Below, piece by piece: positions 49,588-58,538 of a DNA stretch of 64,000 nt. A program made the translations under genes and the position numbers. The DNA is taken from assembly GCF_002155905.1 (NCBI RefSeq), contig NZ_MUMF01000065.1, positions 1 to 64,000 on the forward strand. The letters are read 5' to 3'. Source of the stretch: Streptomyces tricolor (lineage in GTDB: Bacteria; Actinomycetota; Actinomycetes; Streptomycetales; Streptomycetaceae). Position 1 is the first letter of the stretch, and each line of letters begins with the position of its first letter. The notes beneath the pieces are model-generated. The model searched no databases, was not told the DNA's origin, and saw only the letters and a list, made by a program, of their open reading frames with translations.

Positions 49588-50400
49588 GTGACTCCACGCC
49601 TACGACTCACGCTCCGCTGCGTCCGGCTGCTGGTCGTCCTCACCGCGGCGGCGCTGCCGGCGTACGGCACCGCCGTCGCGTACGGCGGCACCCTCGCGCA
49701 CGGCGGCGCGCCCGTCCACGCCGGCGAGCCGGACTCCGCCCGCCCGTCCGCCACGGGGCACCAAGGCCCGCAGCGGCCCGCGGAGAACGCGGCCCGCGCG
49801 GAGGCGGTCCCTGAGGGCACCGCCCGCGACGAAGCCGCTCCCGAGGGCACCGTCCCGGGCCGCGGGCAGCCGGAGCGGGGACGGCCGGAAGAGAGCCCCG
49901 CGGGCCGGGACGGCCCGGACCTGCCGCGGGCCACGCCGGCCGCCTCCGCGGACCGGGACGCGTCCGCCGCCGTGCCGATGCCGTCCGACTCCGCCTCGGC
50001 CTCGGTCCGCCCCTTCCGCCACCTCGCCTCGGTCGAGCCGTCCCGGGCGGGCAGCCGGGCCGGCGAGGGGCGGATGCGGCCGGGCCGCCCGGACGGGCCC
50101 GCGGGCGAGCTGGAGGGCGACGGCGACCCGCCTCCCGCCACCCCCGTCGCGCAGCCCGAGGAGCCGGAGGAACCCGAGGAGCCGGAGACCGCGGAGATAC
50201 CGAGCGCCTCCCCGGCACCCGAGGAGGCCGTCCCCGACCCGACCGGGCTCACGGTGGCGCCCGACGCCCAGCAGGCGGCTCAGCGGGGCGACGCCCGCGC
50301 CGAACCGGTCCTGCGGGTCCTTCCGCTGGGCAGCGGCCTGGTCCTCATCGGCCTGGGCCTGGGCCTGGCCCTGCTGGGGCTCAGACTCCGCCGGAGCTGA
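49588..50400 (+). CDS. Exported, largely disordered protein with C-terminal membrane anchor
   Basis: The 270-residue protein has an N-terminal hydrophobic segment after an Arg-rich start (LRCVRLLVVLTAAALPAYGTAVA), a middle of about 200 residues dominated by Ala, Pro, Glu, Arg and Gly without recognisable domains (EEPEEPEEPE near 205-215), and a C-terminal transmembrane helix (LVLIGLGLGLALLGLRL) ending RRS. This layout resembles a cell-surface stalk protein. No LPxTG-like sortase signal is seen before the helix. GGGAGGT lies 7 nt before GTG 49588. The function is unknown. Confidence 0.65.
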   Translation: MTPRLRLTLRCVRLLVVLTAAALPAYGTAVAYGGTLAHGGAPVHAGEPDSARPSATGHQGPQRPAENAARAEAVPEGTARDEAAPEGTVPGRGQPERGRPEESPAGRDGPDLPRATPAASADRDASAAVPMPSDSASASVRPFRHLASVEPSRAGSRAGEGRMRPGRPDGPAGELEGDGDPPPATPVAQPEEPEEPEEPETAEIPSASPAPEEAVPDPTGLTVAPDAQQAAQRGDARAEPVLRVLPLGSGLVLIGLGLGLALLGLRLRRS

Positions 50401-50420
50401 CCGCCCCGCACCGCCTCCGT

Positions 50421-51401
50421 CTACGGCACGACCAGCAGCACCTTGCCGATGTGACCGCTCGCCTCCACCAGCCGGTGTGCCTCGGCCGCCTGCGGCATCG
50501 GCAGCTCGCGGTCCACGACCGGGCGGACGTGCCCCGCGGCGAGCAGGGGCCACACGTGCTCGCGTACGGCGGCGACGATGGCCGCCTTCTCCTCCAGCGG
50601 ACGGGCGCGCAGCGAGGTCGCGCTGATCGCGGCCCGCTTGCTGAGCAGCGCGCCGATGTTCAGCTCGCCCTTCACCCCGCCCTGCATGCCGATGATCGCC
50701 AGGCGCCCGTTGGCGGCGAGGGCCTGGACGTTGCGGTCGAGGTACTTGGCGCCCATGTTGTCGAGGATGACGTCGGCACCCGCGCCGCCGGTGGCCTGCC
50801 GGATCTCGGCGACGAAGTCCTGCTCGCGGTAGTTGATCAGCACGTCCGCGCCCAGCTCGGCGCAGCGCTCCAGCTTCTCCTTCGTGCCGGCGGTCACCGC
50901 CACCTTGGCGCCGACGGCCTTGGCCAGCTGGATCGCCATGGTCCCGATGCCGCTGGAGCCGCCGTGCACCAGCAGCGTCTCGCCGGGGCGCAGGTGGGCG
51001 ACCATGAACACGTTGGACCAGACGGTGCAGACCACCTCGGGCAGCGCCGCCGCCCGGGTGAGGTCGACGCCCTCGGGCACGGGCAGCAGCTGCCCGGCCG
51101 GTACGACGACCTTCTCGGCGTAGCCGCCGCCCGCGAGCAGCGCGCAGACGGGGTCACCGACGGCCCAGCCCGAGACGCCGGAGCCGAGCGCGGCGATCCG
51201 GCCGGAGCACTCCAGGCCGGGGTAGGGGGAGGCGCCGGGCGGCGGGTCGTAGAAGCCCTGGCGCTGCAGCACGTCGGCGCGGTTGACGGCGCTGGCCACC
51301 ACCTCGACCAGCACCTCGCCCTCGCCGGGCACCGGGTCGGGGACCTCGTCCCACACCAGCGCCTCGGGACCACCAGGTTCGGGAATCGTGATCGCATGCA
51401 T
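50421..51401 (-). CDS. NAD(P)H quinone oxidoreductase (zeta-crystallin-like MDR)
   Basis: The 326-residue protein is a medium-chain dehydrogenase/reductase lacking the zinc ligands. Characteristic segments are AVNRADVLQRQGFYDPPPGASPYPGLECSGRI and the NADPH-binding Rossmann loop LLVHGGSSGIGTMAIQLAKAVGA. It likely reduces quinones or enones in the cytoplasm. ATG 51401 begins MHAITIPEPGG. The gene follows the K+ channel gene on the same strand with 29 bp between. Confidence 0.9.
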   Translation of the reverse strand: MHAITIPEPGGPEALVWDEVPDPVPGEGEVLVEVVASAVNRADVLQRQGFYDPPPGASPYPGLECSGRIAALGSGVSGWAVGDPVCALLAGGGYAEKVVVPAGQLLPVPEGVDLTRAAALPEVVCTVWSNVFMVAHLRPGETLLVHGGSSGIGTMAIQLAKAVGAKVAVTAGTKEKLERCAELGADVLINYREQDFVAEIRQATGGAGADVILDNMGAKYLDRNVQALAANGRLAIIGMQGGVKGELNIGALLSKRAAISATSLRARPLEEKAAIVAAVREHVWPLLAAGHVRPVVDRELPMPQAAEAHRLVEASGHIGKVLLVVP

Positions 51402-51430
51402 GCCGGTGACGCTACCCCCCGGGGACCCGG

Positions 51431-52537
51431 TCACCCGCGTGGCAGGGGGCGGGTGTCCGGGGTGACCTGGGTGCCGGGGGAGGCACGGACGATGGTGATG
51501 AGCCGGTCCGTCAGCTGGAGGGTGCCGACGGACGGATCGTCGTACCCGAGCACCCGGTGGCCGCGGATGACGCTCACCACCAGGTCGTCCGTCTCCCGCG
51601 GGCTCTTGCCCACCTCGCCGCGGACCACCGGCCGTTCCACCAGGTCCAGTCCGCTGCCCTGCTGGATGAGGTCCTCCATCACCATGCCGGCGGCGGGGCT
51701 GAGGACGGACAGGCCCAGCAGACGGCCGGCCGCGCCGGAGCTGGTGATGACCGCGTCGGCGCCGGACTGCCTGAGCAGCGGGGCGTTCTCCTCCTCGCGC
51801 ACCGCGGCCACGATCTTGGCGCTGCGGTTGAGCTGCCGGGCGGTCAGCGTGACCAGGACGGAGGTGTCGTCGCGCTGCGGGGCGACGATGATCTGCCGGG
51901 CCTTGTGCACCTCGGCACGTTTCAGTACGTCGCTGCGGGTGGCGTCGCCTATGACGCCGGCGTAGCCCTCGGCGTTCGCCGCGTCGATCACCTTGGAGCT
52001 GGGGTCGACCACGACCACCTGCTCCTTCTTCAGCCCGGTCGCGCAGACGGTCCGGATGGCCGACCGCCCCTTCGTGCCGAAGCCGATGACGACGGTGTGA
52101 TCGCGCAACGTGGACCTCCAGCGGTTCAGGCGCCATTCCTCACGGGTGCGTTCGGTGAGGACCTCCAGCGTGGTGCCGACCAGGATGATCAGGAACAGCA
52201 CGCGCAAGGGGGTGATGACGAAGATGTTGACGAGCCGGGCGGCGTCGCTGACCGGGGTGATGTCACCGTATCCGGTGGTGGAGAGGGTGACGGTCGCGTA
52301 GTAGAACGCGTCGAGCAGGTCGACGGAACCGTCGGAGTTGTCGTGGTAGCCCTCGCGATCGGAGTAGACGACCACGGCGGTGGTGAGCAGCACCAGCAGG
52401 GCCATGATCAGCCGCTTGCCGACCTGGCGGATCGGGCGCTCCACCACTTTCCTCGGGAGGACCACCTGATGGGTCACCAGGTTTTCGCCCGCTTGGCGGG
52501 CGATGGCGTCTTGGCCCGGAAGTTTCACGTGAAACAC
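51431..52537 (-). CDS. Potassium channel with RCK (TrkA-N) domain
   Basis: The 368-residue protein has two transmembrane helices (about 40-58 and 100-122) flanking the pore helix and selectivity filter TLSTTGYGDITP. A cytoplasmic RCK domain with HTVVIGFGTKGRSAIRTVC follows, then a TrkA-C-like part (about 275-365). It is an MthK-type ligand-gated K+ channel. GTG 52537 (MFHVKLPGQDAI) is the favoured start; the ORF extends to 52561. The first codons coincide with a perfect parS site and overlap moeA by 13 bp. Confidence 0.9.
   Translation of the reverse strand: MFHVKLPGQDAIARQAGENLVTHQVVLPRKVVERPIRQVGKRLIMALLVLLTTAVVVYSDREGYHDNSDGSVDLLDAFYYATVTLSTTGYGDITPVSDAARLVNIFVITPLRVLFLIILVGTTLEVLTERTREEWRLNRWRSTLRDHTVVIGFGTKGRSAIRTVCATGLKKEQVVVVDPSSKVIDAANAEGYAGVIGDATRSDVLKRAEVHKARQIIVAPQRDDTSVLVTLTARQLNRSAKIVAAVREEENAPLLRQSGADAVITSSGAAGRLLGLSVLSPAAGMVMEDLIQQGSGLDLVERPVVRGEVGKSPRETDDLVVSVIRGHRVLGYDDPSVGTLQLTDRLITIVRASPGTQVTPDTRPLPRG
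52522..52535. other. parS: Perfect parS centromere site
   Basis: GTTTCACGTGAAAC is the exact 14-bp palindromic ParB-binding site of Streptomyces. It spans the moeA stop codon and the first codons of the channel gene. It should nucleate the ParB complex that pairs and segregates origins during sporulation. Confidence 0.92.
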
Positions 52538-53910
52538 ACCCCGATTCCGGCGGTCGCCCACGGCAGGTCCAGCAGTTCCGTCTCCTCGCCCTGCCGGGCC
52601 CCGCCCGGCGGTACGACGGCCAGCGCGTCGGCGGCGGCGATGCCCCGGAGCATGGCCGGGCCGTTGTAGTGCAGCGGCACGGCGTGGTCACCGCGCAGGA
52701 CCACGGGGACGAGCCGGGTGTCGTGCGGGTGCCCCTGCACCGGCTCCCGCAGCGGCAGGGTGTACGGCTCGGGGGCGGGGTGGGCGGCGAGGGTGCGCAG
52801 CAGCGGCTCGGCGAGGGTGAGCAGCCCGGAGACGGCCGCGAGGGGGTTGCCGGGCAGACCGACCAGGTGCTGGTGGTCCTTGGTGCGGGCCAGCAGCATG
52901 GGGTGGCCGGGGCGCACCTTGACGCCGTCGACGAGGAGTTCGGCGCCGACCCGGTCCAGGACGGGGTGGACGTGGTCGACGGGTCCCGACGCGGTGCCGC
53001 CCGTGGTGACGATCAGGTCCGCGTCGGAACGGGTGACCGCCTTGTGGAGCGCCCGGGCGTCGTCGCCGATCCGGCGTACGGCGATGACGTCGGCGCCGAG
53101 CGCGCGCAGCCACGGCGGCAGCATGGGGCCGAGGGCGTCCCTGATCAGCCCGTCGTGCGGCAGCCCCTCGGTCAGCAGCTCGTCGCCCAGGACGAGCACT
53201 TCGGCGCGGGGGCGGGGGACGACGGTGACCGTGTCGTAGCCGGCCGCAGCGGCGAGTCCGAGGACGGCGGGGGTGACCAGGGTGCCGACGGGCAGCAGCT
53301 GGTCGCCATTGCGGCACTCCTGGCCGCGGGGGCGGATGTCCTGGCCGTGGAGCATCTCGCGGGTGGTGTGCAGGCGGCCCTGGGCGTCGATCCGGCCGTG
53401 CTCGGTGCGCAGGACAGCGGTGGTGTCGGCGGGAATGCGGGCGCCGGTGGCGATGCGGACCGCCTCGCCGTCGGTGAGCCGCTCGGGCTGCGCGTGCCCG
53501 GCCAGCACGCCCTCCTCCCGCACCTGCCAGGGGCCGGGGCCGGCGACCGCCCAGCCGTCCATCGCGGAGGTGTCGAAGGAGGGCAGGTCGGTGAGCGCGT
53601 CGAGCGGGGCGGCCAGGGCCAGGCCGAGGGCGTCGGCGAGCGGTACGGAGACGGGGGCGCGGCGGGTGCGGGAGCGCGCGGCGCGGGCCGCGGTCTCCCG
53701 GGCCCGGGTCCAGGGGGTGGCCCGGTGCCGCTCGGCGGGCCGCTCGCCGGGCGCCTGCGGGTCCGCGGCGGGTGTCCGGGCCGGGCTGTCGTCCGTGCCG
53801 TCGTTCCGCGGCTCCCCGTGGGGTTCCCTCACCAGGGCCAGGGCCTCCTCGACGTCAAGGTCGTCGGTGTCTTCGGCGGGCGCCTCGGCCCGGGTGCCGG
53901 GGGCGGTCAT
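52525..53910 (-). CDS. moeA: Molybdopterin molybdotransferase
   Basis: The 461-residue MoeA inserts molybdate into adenylylated molybdopterin. Signatures are LPSFDTSAMDGWAV, the TGARIPADTTAVL region, VTTGGTASGPVDHV and VGLPGNPLAAVSG. The first 70 residues are an acidic, Pro-rich extension not found in the E. coli enzyme. The start ATG 53910 overlaps the mobA-like stop by 4 bp (ATGA). Confidence 0.93.
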   Translation of the reverse strand: MTAPGTRAEAPAEDTDDLDVEEALALVREPHGEPRNDGTDDSPARTPAADPQAPGERPAERHRATPWTRARETAARAARSRTRRAPVSVPLADALGLALAAPLDALTDLPSFDTSAMDGWAVAGPGPWQVREEGVLAGHAQPERLTDGEAVRIATGARIPADTTAVLRTEHGRIDAQGRLHTTREMLHGQDIRPRGQECRNGDQLLPVGTLVTPAVLGLAAAAGYDTVTVVPRPRAEVLVLGDELLTEGLPHDGLIRDALGPMLPPWLRALGADVIAVRRIGDDARALHKAVTRSDADLIVTTGGTASGPVDHVHPVLDRVGAELLVDGVKVRPGHPMLLARTKDHQHLVGLPGNPLAAVSGLLTLAEPLLRTLAAHPAPEPYTLPLREPVQGHPHDTRLVPVVLRGDHAVPLHYNGPAMLRGIAAADALAVVPPGGARQGEETELLDLPWATAGIGVCFT

Positions 53911-54818
53911 CCGGCGTCCGGGGCGCTCGGGCCCCCGCTGCTCCCGGTCGCGTCGGCGCCGCTCTCCTCCGCCCAGCGCAGCGCCAGCGCGGTGGCCTTG
54001 CGGGCGGCCTCGGCGACGGCCTCGGGGCCTGAGCCGCCCTGGGCGGCCGCGTAGCCGACGAGGAAGGTGGTCAGCGGCGCGGCGGGGCGGGCCACACCGT
54101 GTGCGGCGTCGCGGGCCAGGTCGAGCAGGACGCCGGTGTCGACGTCCAGGTCGATGCCCAGCTCGTCCTTGACTGCGGAGATCCATTCATCCAACACGTG
54201 CCCATGCTCCCTGATCCGTGCCCTGGCGTCGGCGATGTCGTCCCAGGTGTCGCAGTCGAAGGACGCGAGCGGGTCCGGGACGCGGGTGAGGCGGAGGGCG
54301 CCGGTCAGCCGGCGCAGCGGCAGCCCTGTGAGGCCGTCGTGCGCGGCGGCGAGGGCGGTCAGCTCGCGGCGCAGGGCGGCGGTGCGGTAGGCGGCCACGA
54401 GCGGCTGGTCGCGGCCGTCGGCGTCGGTGAGCAGCGCGCCGTCGGCGCCGGTGCCCCGAAGAGCGGTCAGCAGGCGCCGCAGGGTGGCCGGTTCGAGGAA
54501 GGGCAGGTCGGCGGAGAGGACGACGGTGTGCGCGGCGGTGGTGCGCCGCAGGCCGGCCTCCAGCGCGGCGACCGGTCCGCCGCCGGGCGGGTCCTCGCGC
54601 GCCCAGCGCACCGGGCGTGCGGTGGGCCGGGGGGCGGCCACGACGACGGTCGTGGCCGCACCGGCGCAGGCCGCGAGGACCCGGTCGAGCAGCGCGCGTC
54701 CGCCGACCCGCAGGCCGGGCTTGTCGGCCCCGCCCAGCCGCCGGGCGGCACCGCCGGCCAGTACGACGGCGTCGTACGGCGCGGGGGCCCCGGGAGCGGC
54801 GGGCGCGGTGTCGGTCAC
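53907..54818 (-). CDS. mobA: MobA-like molybdenum cofactor guanylyltransferase fused to DUF6457-like domain
   Basis: The 303-residue protein begins with a nucleotidyltransferase domain (about 14-195): VVLAGGAARRLGGADKPGL is the GTP-binding loop, LSADLPFLEP the metal-binding Asp, and SFDCDTWDDIADAR the end of the MobA domain. Residues about 205-290 (LDEWISAVKDELGIDLDVDTG...) form a small helical DUF6457-type domain often encoded as a separate protein in actinobacteria. It attaches GMP to molybdopterin. It is translationally coupled to moeA. Confidence 0.88.
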   Translation of the reverse strand: MTDTAPAAPGAPAPYDAVVLAGGAARRLGGADKPGLRVGGRALLDRVLAACAGAATTVVVAAPRPTARPVRWAREDPPGGGPVAALEAGLRRTTAAHTVVLSADLPFLEPATLRRLLTALRGTGADGALLTDADGRDQPLVAAYRTAALRRELTALAAAHDGLTGLPLRRLTGALRLTRVPDPLASFDCDTWDDIADARARIREHGHVLDEWISAVKDELGIDLDVDTGVLLDLARDAAHGVARPAAPLTTFLVGYAAAQGGSGPEAVAEAARKATALALRWAEESGADATGSSGGPSAPDAG

Positions 54819-54852
54819 CCTCCGAGTATGTCCTGCGGGCCCCTTCTTCTGG

Positions 54853-54882
54853 ACCCGGCGTACGTCACGGCGTACGCCGGGT
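54853..54882 (-). terminator. Terminator of the bkd cluster 1 operon
   Basis: ACCCGGCGTACG and CGTACGCCGGGT form a perfect 12-bp stem with a TCACGG loop, immediately downstream of bkdC1. Confidence 0.88.
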
Positions 54883-54887
54883 GTCCG

Positions 54888-56270
54888 TCACAGGGTGCGC
54901 AGCAGCACCGCCGGCTGTTCCACGCAGTCCGCCACGTACCGCAGGAAGCCGCCCGCCGTGCCGCCGTCGCACACCCGGTGGTCGAAGGTGAGCGAGAGCT
55001 GGACGACCTGGCGGACGGCCAGCTCGCCCTCGTGCACCCACGGCTTGGGGACGATGCGGCCGACGCCCAGCATGGCGGCCTCCGGGTGGTTGATGATCGG
55101 GGTGGAGCCGTCCACGCCGAAGACGCCGTAGTTGTTCAACGTGAAGGTCCCGCCGGTGAGTTCCCCGGGGGTGAGCGTCCCCGCGCGGGCGGCCTCGGTG
55201 AGCCGGGCGAACTCGGCGGTCAGGGACTCGGCGTCGCGCGCGTGGGCGTCCCGGACGACCGGCACGACCAGGCCGCGTTCGGTCTGGGCGGCGAACCCGA
55301 GGTGGACGTGGTCGAGCCGGACGACCTCGCGGGCCTCGGTGTCGACGAAGGAGTTCAGCTCGGGGAACCGGGCCAGGGCCGCCGTGCAGATGCGGGCGAG
55401 CAGCGCCAGCAGGGAGATCTTCGGGCCTCCCGCGGCGTTCATGGCGGTGCGCGCACGCATGAGTTCGGTCGCGTCGGCGTCGACCCAGCAGGTCGCGTCC
55501 GGGATCTCGCGGCGGCTGCGGGAGAGCTTGTCGGCGACGGCGCCGCGCACGCCCTTGAGCGGGATCCGGACGCCGGCCTCGGCCCGGGGCGCCGCCGCGG
55601 GGGTCCGCACGGCCGGCTCCGCGGCGACCGGCTCGGCGACGACCGGTTCCCGCGCCGCGCGGATCCGCTCGCCCGCGGTCCGCAGCGCGTTCTCGACGTC
55701 CGCGCGCAGGATGAGGCCGTCCGGGCCCGATCCGGCCAGCTGCCGCAGGTCGACGCCGTTGTCCCGGGCGAGCTTGCGCACGAGGGGGGAGATCACGGGG
55801 ACCGGTCCCTCGGCGGGTGCGGGCGCGGGCGTGGAGACGGGTTCCGGCGGGGACGCCGGGGCCGGTGCCGTCACGCGCGCGTGGGGGGCCGCCGCGGCGG
55901 TCCCGGGCCGCCGCGGCTGTCCGTCGGCGGCCGTGCCCGCCCGTACCCTTCGGCGGCGGGCCGCCGGGGCCTGGGTGCCGTAGCCCACCAGGACGTTGCC
56001 GGAGCCCTCGGGCTCCGCCGCGGGTGCGCCGACGGCGACCGTGAGGAGCGGGGCGCCGACGGGCAGTTCGGTGCCCTCCTCGCCGAAGCGGGCGGTGACC
56101 ACACCGCCGTAGGGGCAGGGCACCTCGACCATCGCCTTGGCCGTCTCCACCTCGACCACCGGCTGGTCGACGGCGACCACGTCACCGACCTTGACCAGCC
56201 AGCGGACGATCTCCGCCTCGGTGAGCCCCTCGCCGAGGTCGGGCAGCTTGAACTCCAGCACCTGAGCCAT
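54888..56270 (-). CDS. bkdC1: Branched-chain alpha-keto acid dehydrogenase E2, cluster 1
   Basis: The 460-residue E2 has one lipoyl domain (lipoyl Lys in VEVETAKAMVEVP), a peripheral-subunit-binding domain (VRKLARDNGVDLRQLAGSGPDGLILRADV, about 165-200) and a catalytic domain with LSLTFDHRVCDGGTAG. It has the same role as bkdC2. Its ATG shares one base with the bkdB1 stop (TGATG). It closes the bkdA1-B1-C1 operon. Confidence 0.93.
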   Translation of the reverse strand: MAQVLEFKLPDLGEGLTEAEIVRWLVKVGDVVAVDQPVVEVETAKAMVEVPCPYGGVVTARFGEEGTELPVGAPLLTVAVGAPAAEPEGSGNVLVGYGTQAPAARRRRVRAGTAADGQPRRPGTAAAAPHARVTAPAPASPPEPVSTPAPAPAEGPVPVISPLVRKLARDNGVDLRQLAGSGPDGLILRADVENALRTAGERIRAAREPVVAEPVAAEPAVRTPAAAPRAEAGVRIPLKGVRGAVADKLSRSRREIPDATCWVDADATELMRARTAMNAAGGPKISLLALLARICTAALARFPELNSFVDTEAREVVRLDHVHLGFAAQTERGLVVPVVRDAHARDAESLTAEFARLTEAARAGTLTPGELTGGTFTLNNYGVFGVDGSTPIINHPEAAMLGVGRIVPKPWVHEGELAVRQVVQLSLTFDHRVCDGGTAGGFLRYVADCVEQPAVLLRTL

Positions 56271-57274
56271 CAGCCCTCAACCTCCCACTGCAGCCGGGCC
56301 ACGGCGTCCAGGATGCGGTCGACGCCGGGCAGGTGGTGCCGCTCCAGCATGGGCGGCGGGTAGGGGATGTCGAAGCCGGCCACGCGCAGCACCGGCGCCT
56401 CCAGGTGGTGGAAGCAGCGCTCGGTGACGCGGGCCGCGATCTCACCGCCCGGGCCGCCGAAGCCGGTGGACTCGTGGACGACGACCGCACGGCCGGTGCG
56501 CCGGACGGACGCGCAGACCGTCTCGTCGTCGAACGGCACCAGGGAGCGCAGGTCGACGACCTCCAGGTCCCAGCCCTCGGCCTGGGCGGCCTCGGCCGCC
56601 TCCAGGCAGACCGGCAGCGAGGGGCCGTAGGTGAGGAGCGTGGCGCTGCGGCCGGTGCGCCGCACCACGGCGCGGCCGATGGGCTCGACCTCGGTCGGGT
56701 CCTCGGGGTTCCAGGTGTCCTTCGACCAGTACAGCCGCTTGGGCTCCAGGAAGACGACCGGGTCGTCGGAGGCGATGGCCCGGCGCAGCAGCCCGTAGGC
56801 GTCGGCGACGGTGGCCGGGGTGACCACGTGCAGCCCCGGGGTCGCCATGTAGTAGGCCTCGGAGGAGTCGCTGTGGTGCTCGACGCCGCCGATGCCGCCG
56901 CCGTAGGGGACGCGGACGGTGATCGGCAGGGGCATCCTGCCGCGCGTGCGGTTGCGCATCCGGGACACATGGCTGATCAGCTGCTCGAACGCCGGGTAGG
57001 CGAAGGCGTCGAACTGCATCTCCACCACGGGCCTGAGGCCGTACATGGCCATCCCGACGGCGGTGCCGAGGATGCCGGCCTCGGCGAGCGGGGTGTCGGT
57101 GCAGCGGTCCTCGCCGAACTCCTTGGCGAGCCCGTCGGTGACCCGGAAGACCCCGCCGAGGGTGCCGACGTCCTCGCCCATGACGTGCACGGTGGGGTCG
57201 GCGGCCATCGCGTCGCGCATCGCGCGCGTGAGGGCCTGTGCCATGGTGGCGGGCTTGACGGCGACGGTGGTCAT
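56270..57274 (-). CDS. bkdB1: Branched-chain alpha-keto acid dehydrogenase E1 beta, cluster 1
   Basis: The 334-residue subunit has VHVMGEDVGTLGGVFRVTDGL, PLAEAGILGTAVGMAMYGLRPVVEMQF and RVPYGGGIGGVEHHSDS, close to bkdB2. It overlaps bkdA1 by 4 bp (ATGA) and bkdC1 by 1 bp, so the three subunits are translated in lockstep. Confidence 0.93.
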   Translation of the reverse strand: MTTVAVKPATMAQALTRAMRDAMAADPTVHVMGEDVGTLGGVFRVTDGLAKEFGEDRCTDTPLAEAGILGTAVGMAMYGLRPVVEMQFDAFAYPAFEQLISHVSRMRNRTRGRMPLPITVRVPYGGGIGGVEHHSDSSEAYYMATPGLHVVTPATVADAYGLLRRAIASDDPVVFLEPKRLYWSKDTWNPEDPTEVEPIGRAVVRRTGRSATLLTYGPSLPVCLEAAEAAQAEGWDLEVVDLRSLVPFDDETVCASVRRTGRAVVVHESTGFGGPGGEIAARVTERCFHHLEAPVLRVAGFDIPYPPPMLERHHLPGVDRILDAVARLQWEVEG

Positions 57275-58434
57275 CGGGCGCCGCCTTCCCACGCGCCCGG
57301 CTCGCCGTGCTGCTCCTGCTCGGCCTCCAGCTCGGCCCGCAGCAGGGCACGCTGTTCGCGCAGCTGCGCGGTGGTCTCGGCGTAGACGTGGTCGAAGAGG
57401 TCCATGGGGTCGAGTTCGGGGTCCTGGTTCATGCGTTCCCGCAAGGCGGCGGCCATCGTCTCGGCGTCCTGCCGGGCCGCCTCGATGCCGGCGTCGTCGA
57501 GCAGGCCGCGCGAGGTCAGTTCGCGTTCCAGCAGGTCGATCGGGTCGTGGTCGCGCCATGCCGCGACCTCGGCGTCGCCGCGGTACCGGGTGGCGTCGTC
57601 GGCGTTGGTATGGGCGTCGATGCGGTACGTCACCGCCTCGACCAGGGTCGGGCCGCCGCCCGCGCGGGCACGCCGCACGGCGTCGCTGAGGACCTCGTGC
57701 ACGGCCGCGGCGTCGTTGCCGTCGACCAGCCGGCCCGGCATGCCGTACCCGACGGCCTTGTGGGCCAGGGAGGGGGCGGCGGTCTGCTTGGCGAGCGGGA
57801 CGGAGATGGCGAAGCCGTTGTTCTGCACGAGGAAGACGACCGGCGCCTGCCAGACGGCGGCGAAGTTCAGCGCCTCGTGGAAGTCGCCCTCGCTGGTGCC
57901 GCCGTCGCCGACCATGGCGAGCGCGACGACGTCGTCCCCCTTGAGGCGGGCGGCGTGCGCGAGGCCGACGGCGTGCGGCAGCTGGGTGGCGAGCGGGGTG
58001 CTGAGCGGGGCCACCCGGTGGGCGTAGGGGTCGTAGCCGCTGTGCCAGTCGCCGCGCAGCAGGGTGAGCGCCTCGGCGGGGTCCACGCCCCGGGCGACGA
58101 CGGCGAGCGTGTCGCGGTAGCTGGGGAAGAGCCAGTCCCGCTCCTCCAGGGCCAGGGCCGCGGCGACCTCGCAGGCCTCCTGGCCGGTGCTGGACGGGTA
58201 GACGGCGAGCCGGCCCTGTTTGGTGAGGGCGGTGGCCTGCGTGTTGTAGCGGCGCCCGCGCACCAGCTGGGCGTAGAGCCGGCGCAGCAGGTCGGGGTCG
58301 GCCTTTCCGGCCGCCTCGGTGCCGAGGACGCGGTAGGGCTCGGCGTCGGGCAGCAGCGGCGCGGGGTCCATACGGGGCTGCCAGGCGGGCGGCGGCGATG
58401 GCCGGTACGCGCCCCGCTGCTCCAGAACCGTCAT
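57271..58434 (-). CDS. bkdA1: Branched-chain alpha-keto acid dehydrogenase E1 alpha, cluster 1
   Basis: The 387-residue subunit carries AMVGDGGTSEGDFHEALNF to FLVQNNGFAISVP (thiamin diphosphate motif) and YRIDAHTNADDATRYR. It lacks the Thr/Lys-rich N-terminal segment of bkdA2. It is divergent from the Lrp-type regulator gene bkdR, with a 175-bp gap holding a TetR-type palindrome and a 10-bp inverted repeat. Regulation by branched amino acids through BkdR is expected. Confidence 0.93.
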   Translation of the reverse strand: MTVLEQRGAYRPSPPPAWQPRMDPAPLLPDAEPYRVLGTEAAGKADPDLLRRLYAQLVRGRRYNTQATALTKQGRLAVYPSSTGQEACEVAAALALEERDWLFPSYRDTLAVVARGVDPAEALTLLRGDWHSGYDPYAHRVAPLSTPLATQLPHAVGLAHAARLKGDDVVALAMVGDGGTSEGDFHEALNFAAVWQAPVVFLVQNNGFAISVPLAKQTAAPSLAHKAVGYGMPGRLVDGNDAAAVHEVLSDAVRRARAGGGPTLVEAVTYRIDAHTNADDATRYRGDAEVAAWRDHDPIDLLERELTSRGLLDDAGIEAARQDAETMAAALRERMNQDPELDPMDLFDHVYAETTAQLREQRALLRAELEAEQEQHGEPGAWEGGAR

Positions 58435-58494
58435 GACGGCACCTCCTCGTGGGAGCGGCTACGGGAGGCGGGTCGGCTGTGACCCGCCTCACCA

Positions 58495-58508
58495 ACCGAT
58501 TGTTCGGT
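58495..58508. promoter_or_regulatory. TetR-type palindrome upstream of bkdA1
   Basis: ACCGATTGTTCGGT, with arms ACCGA and TCGGT, differs by one base from ACCGATCGTTCGGT in the paaN promoter region (61268-61281). The same regulator probably binds both. Confidence 0.55.
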
Positions 58509-58538
58509 CGTCGGCACATTTTGGCTACAGGCCCCTCG

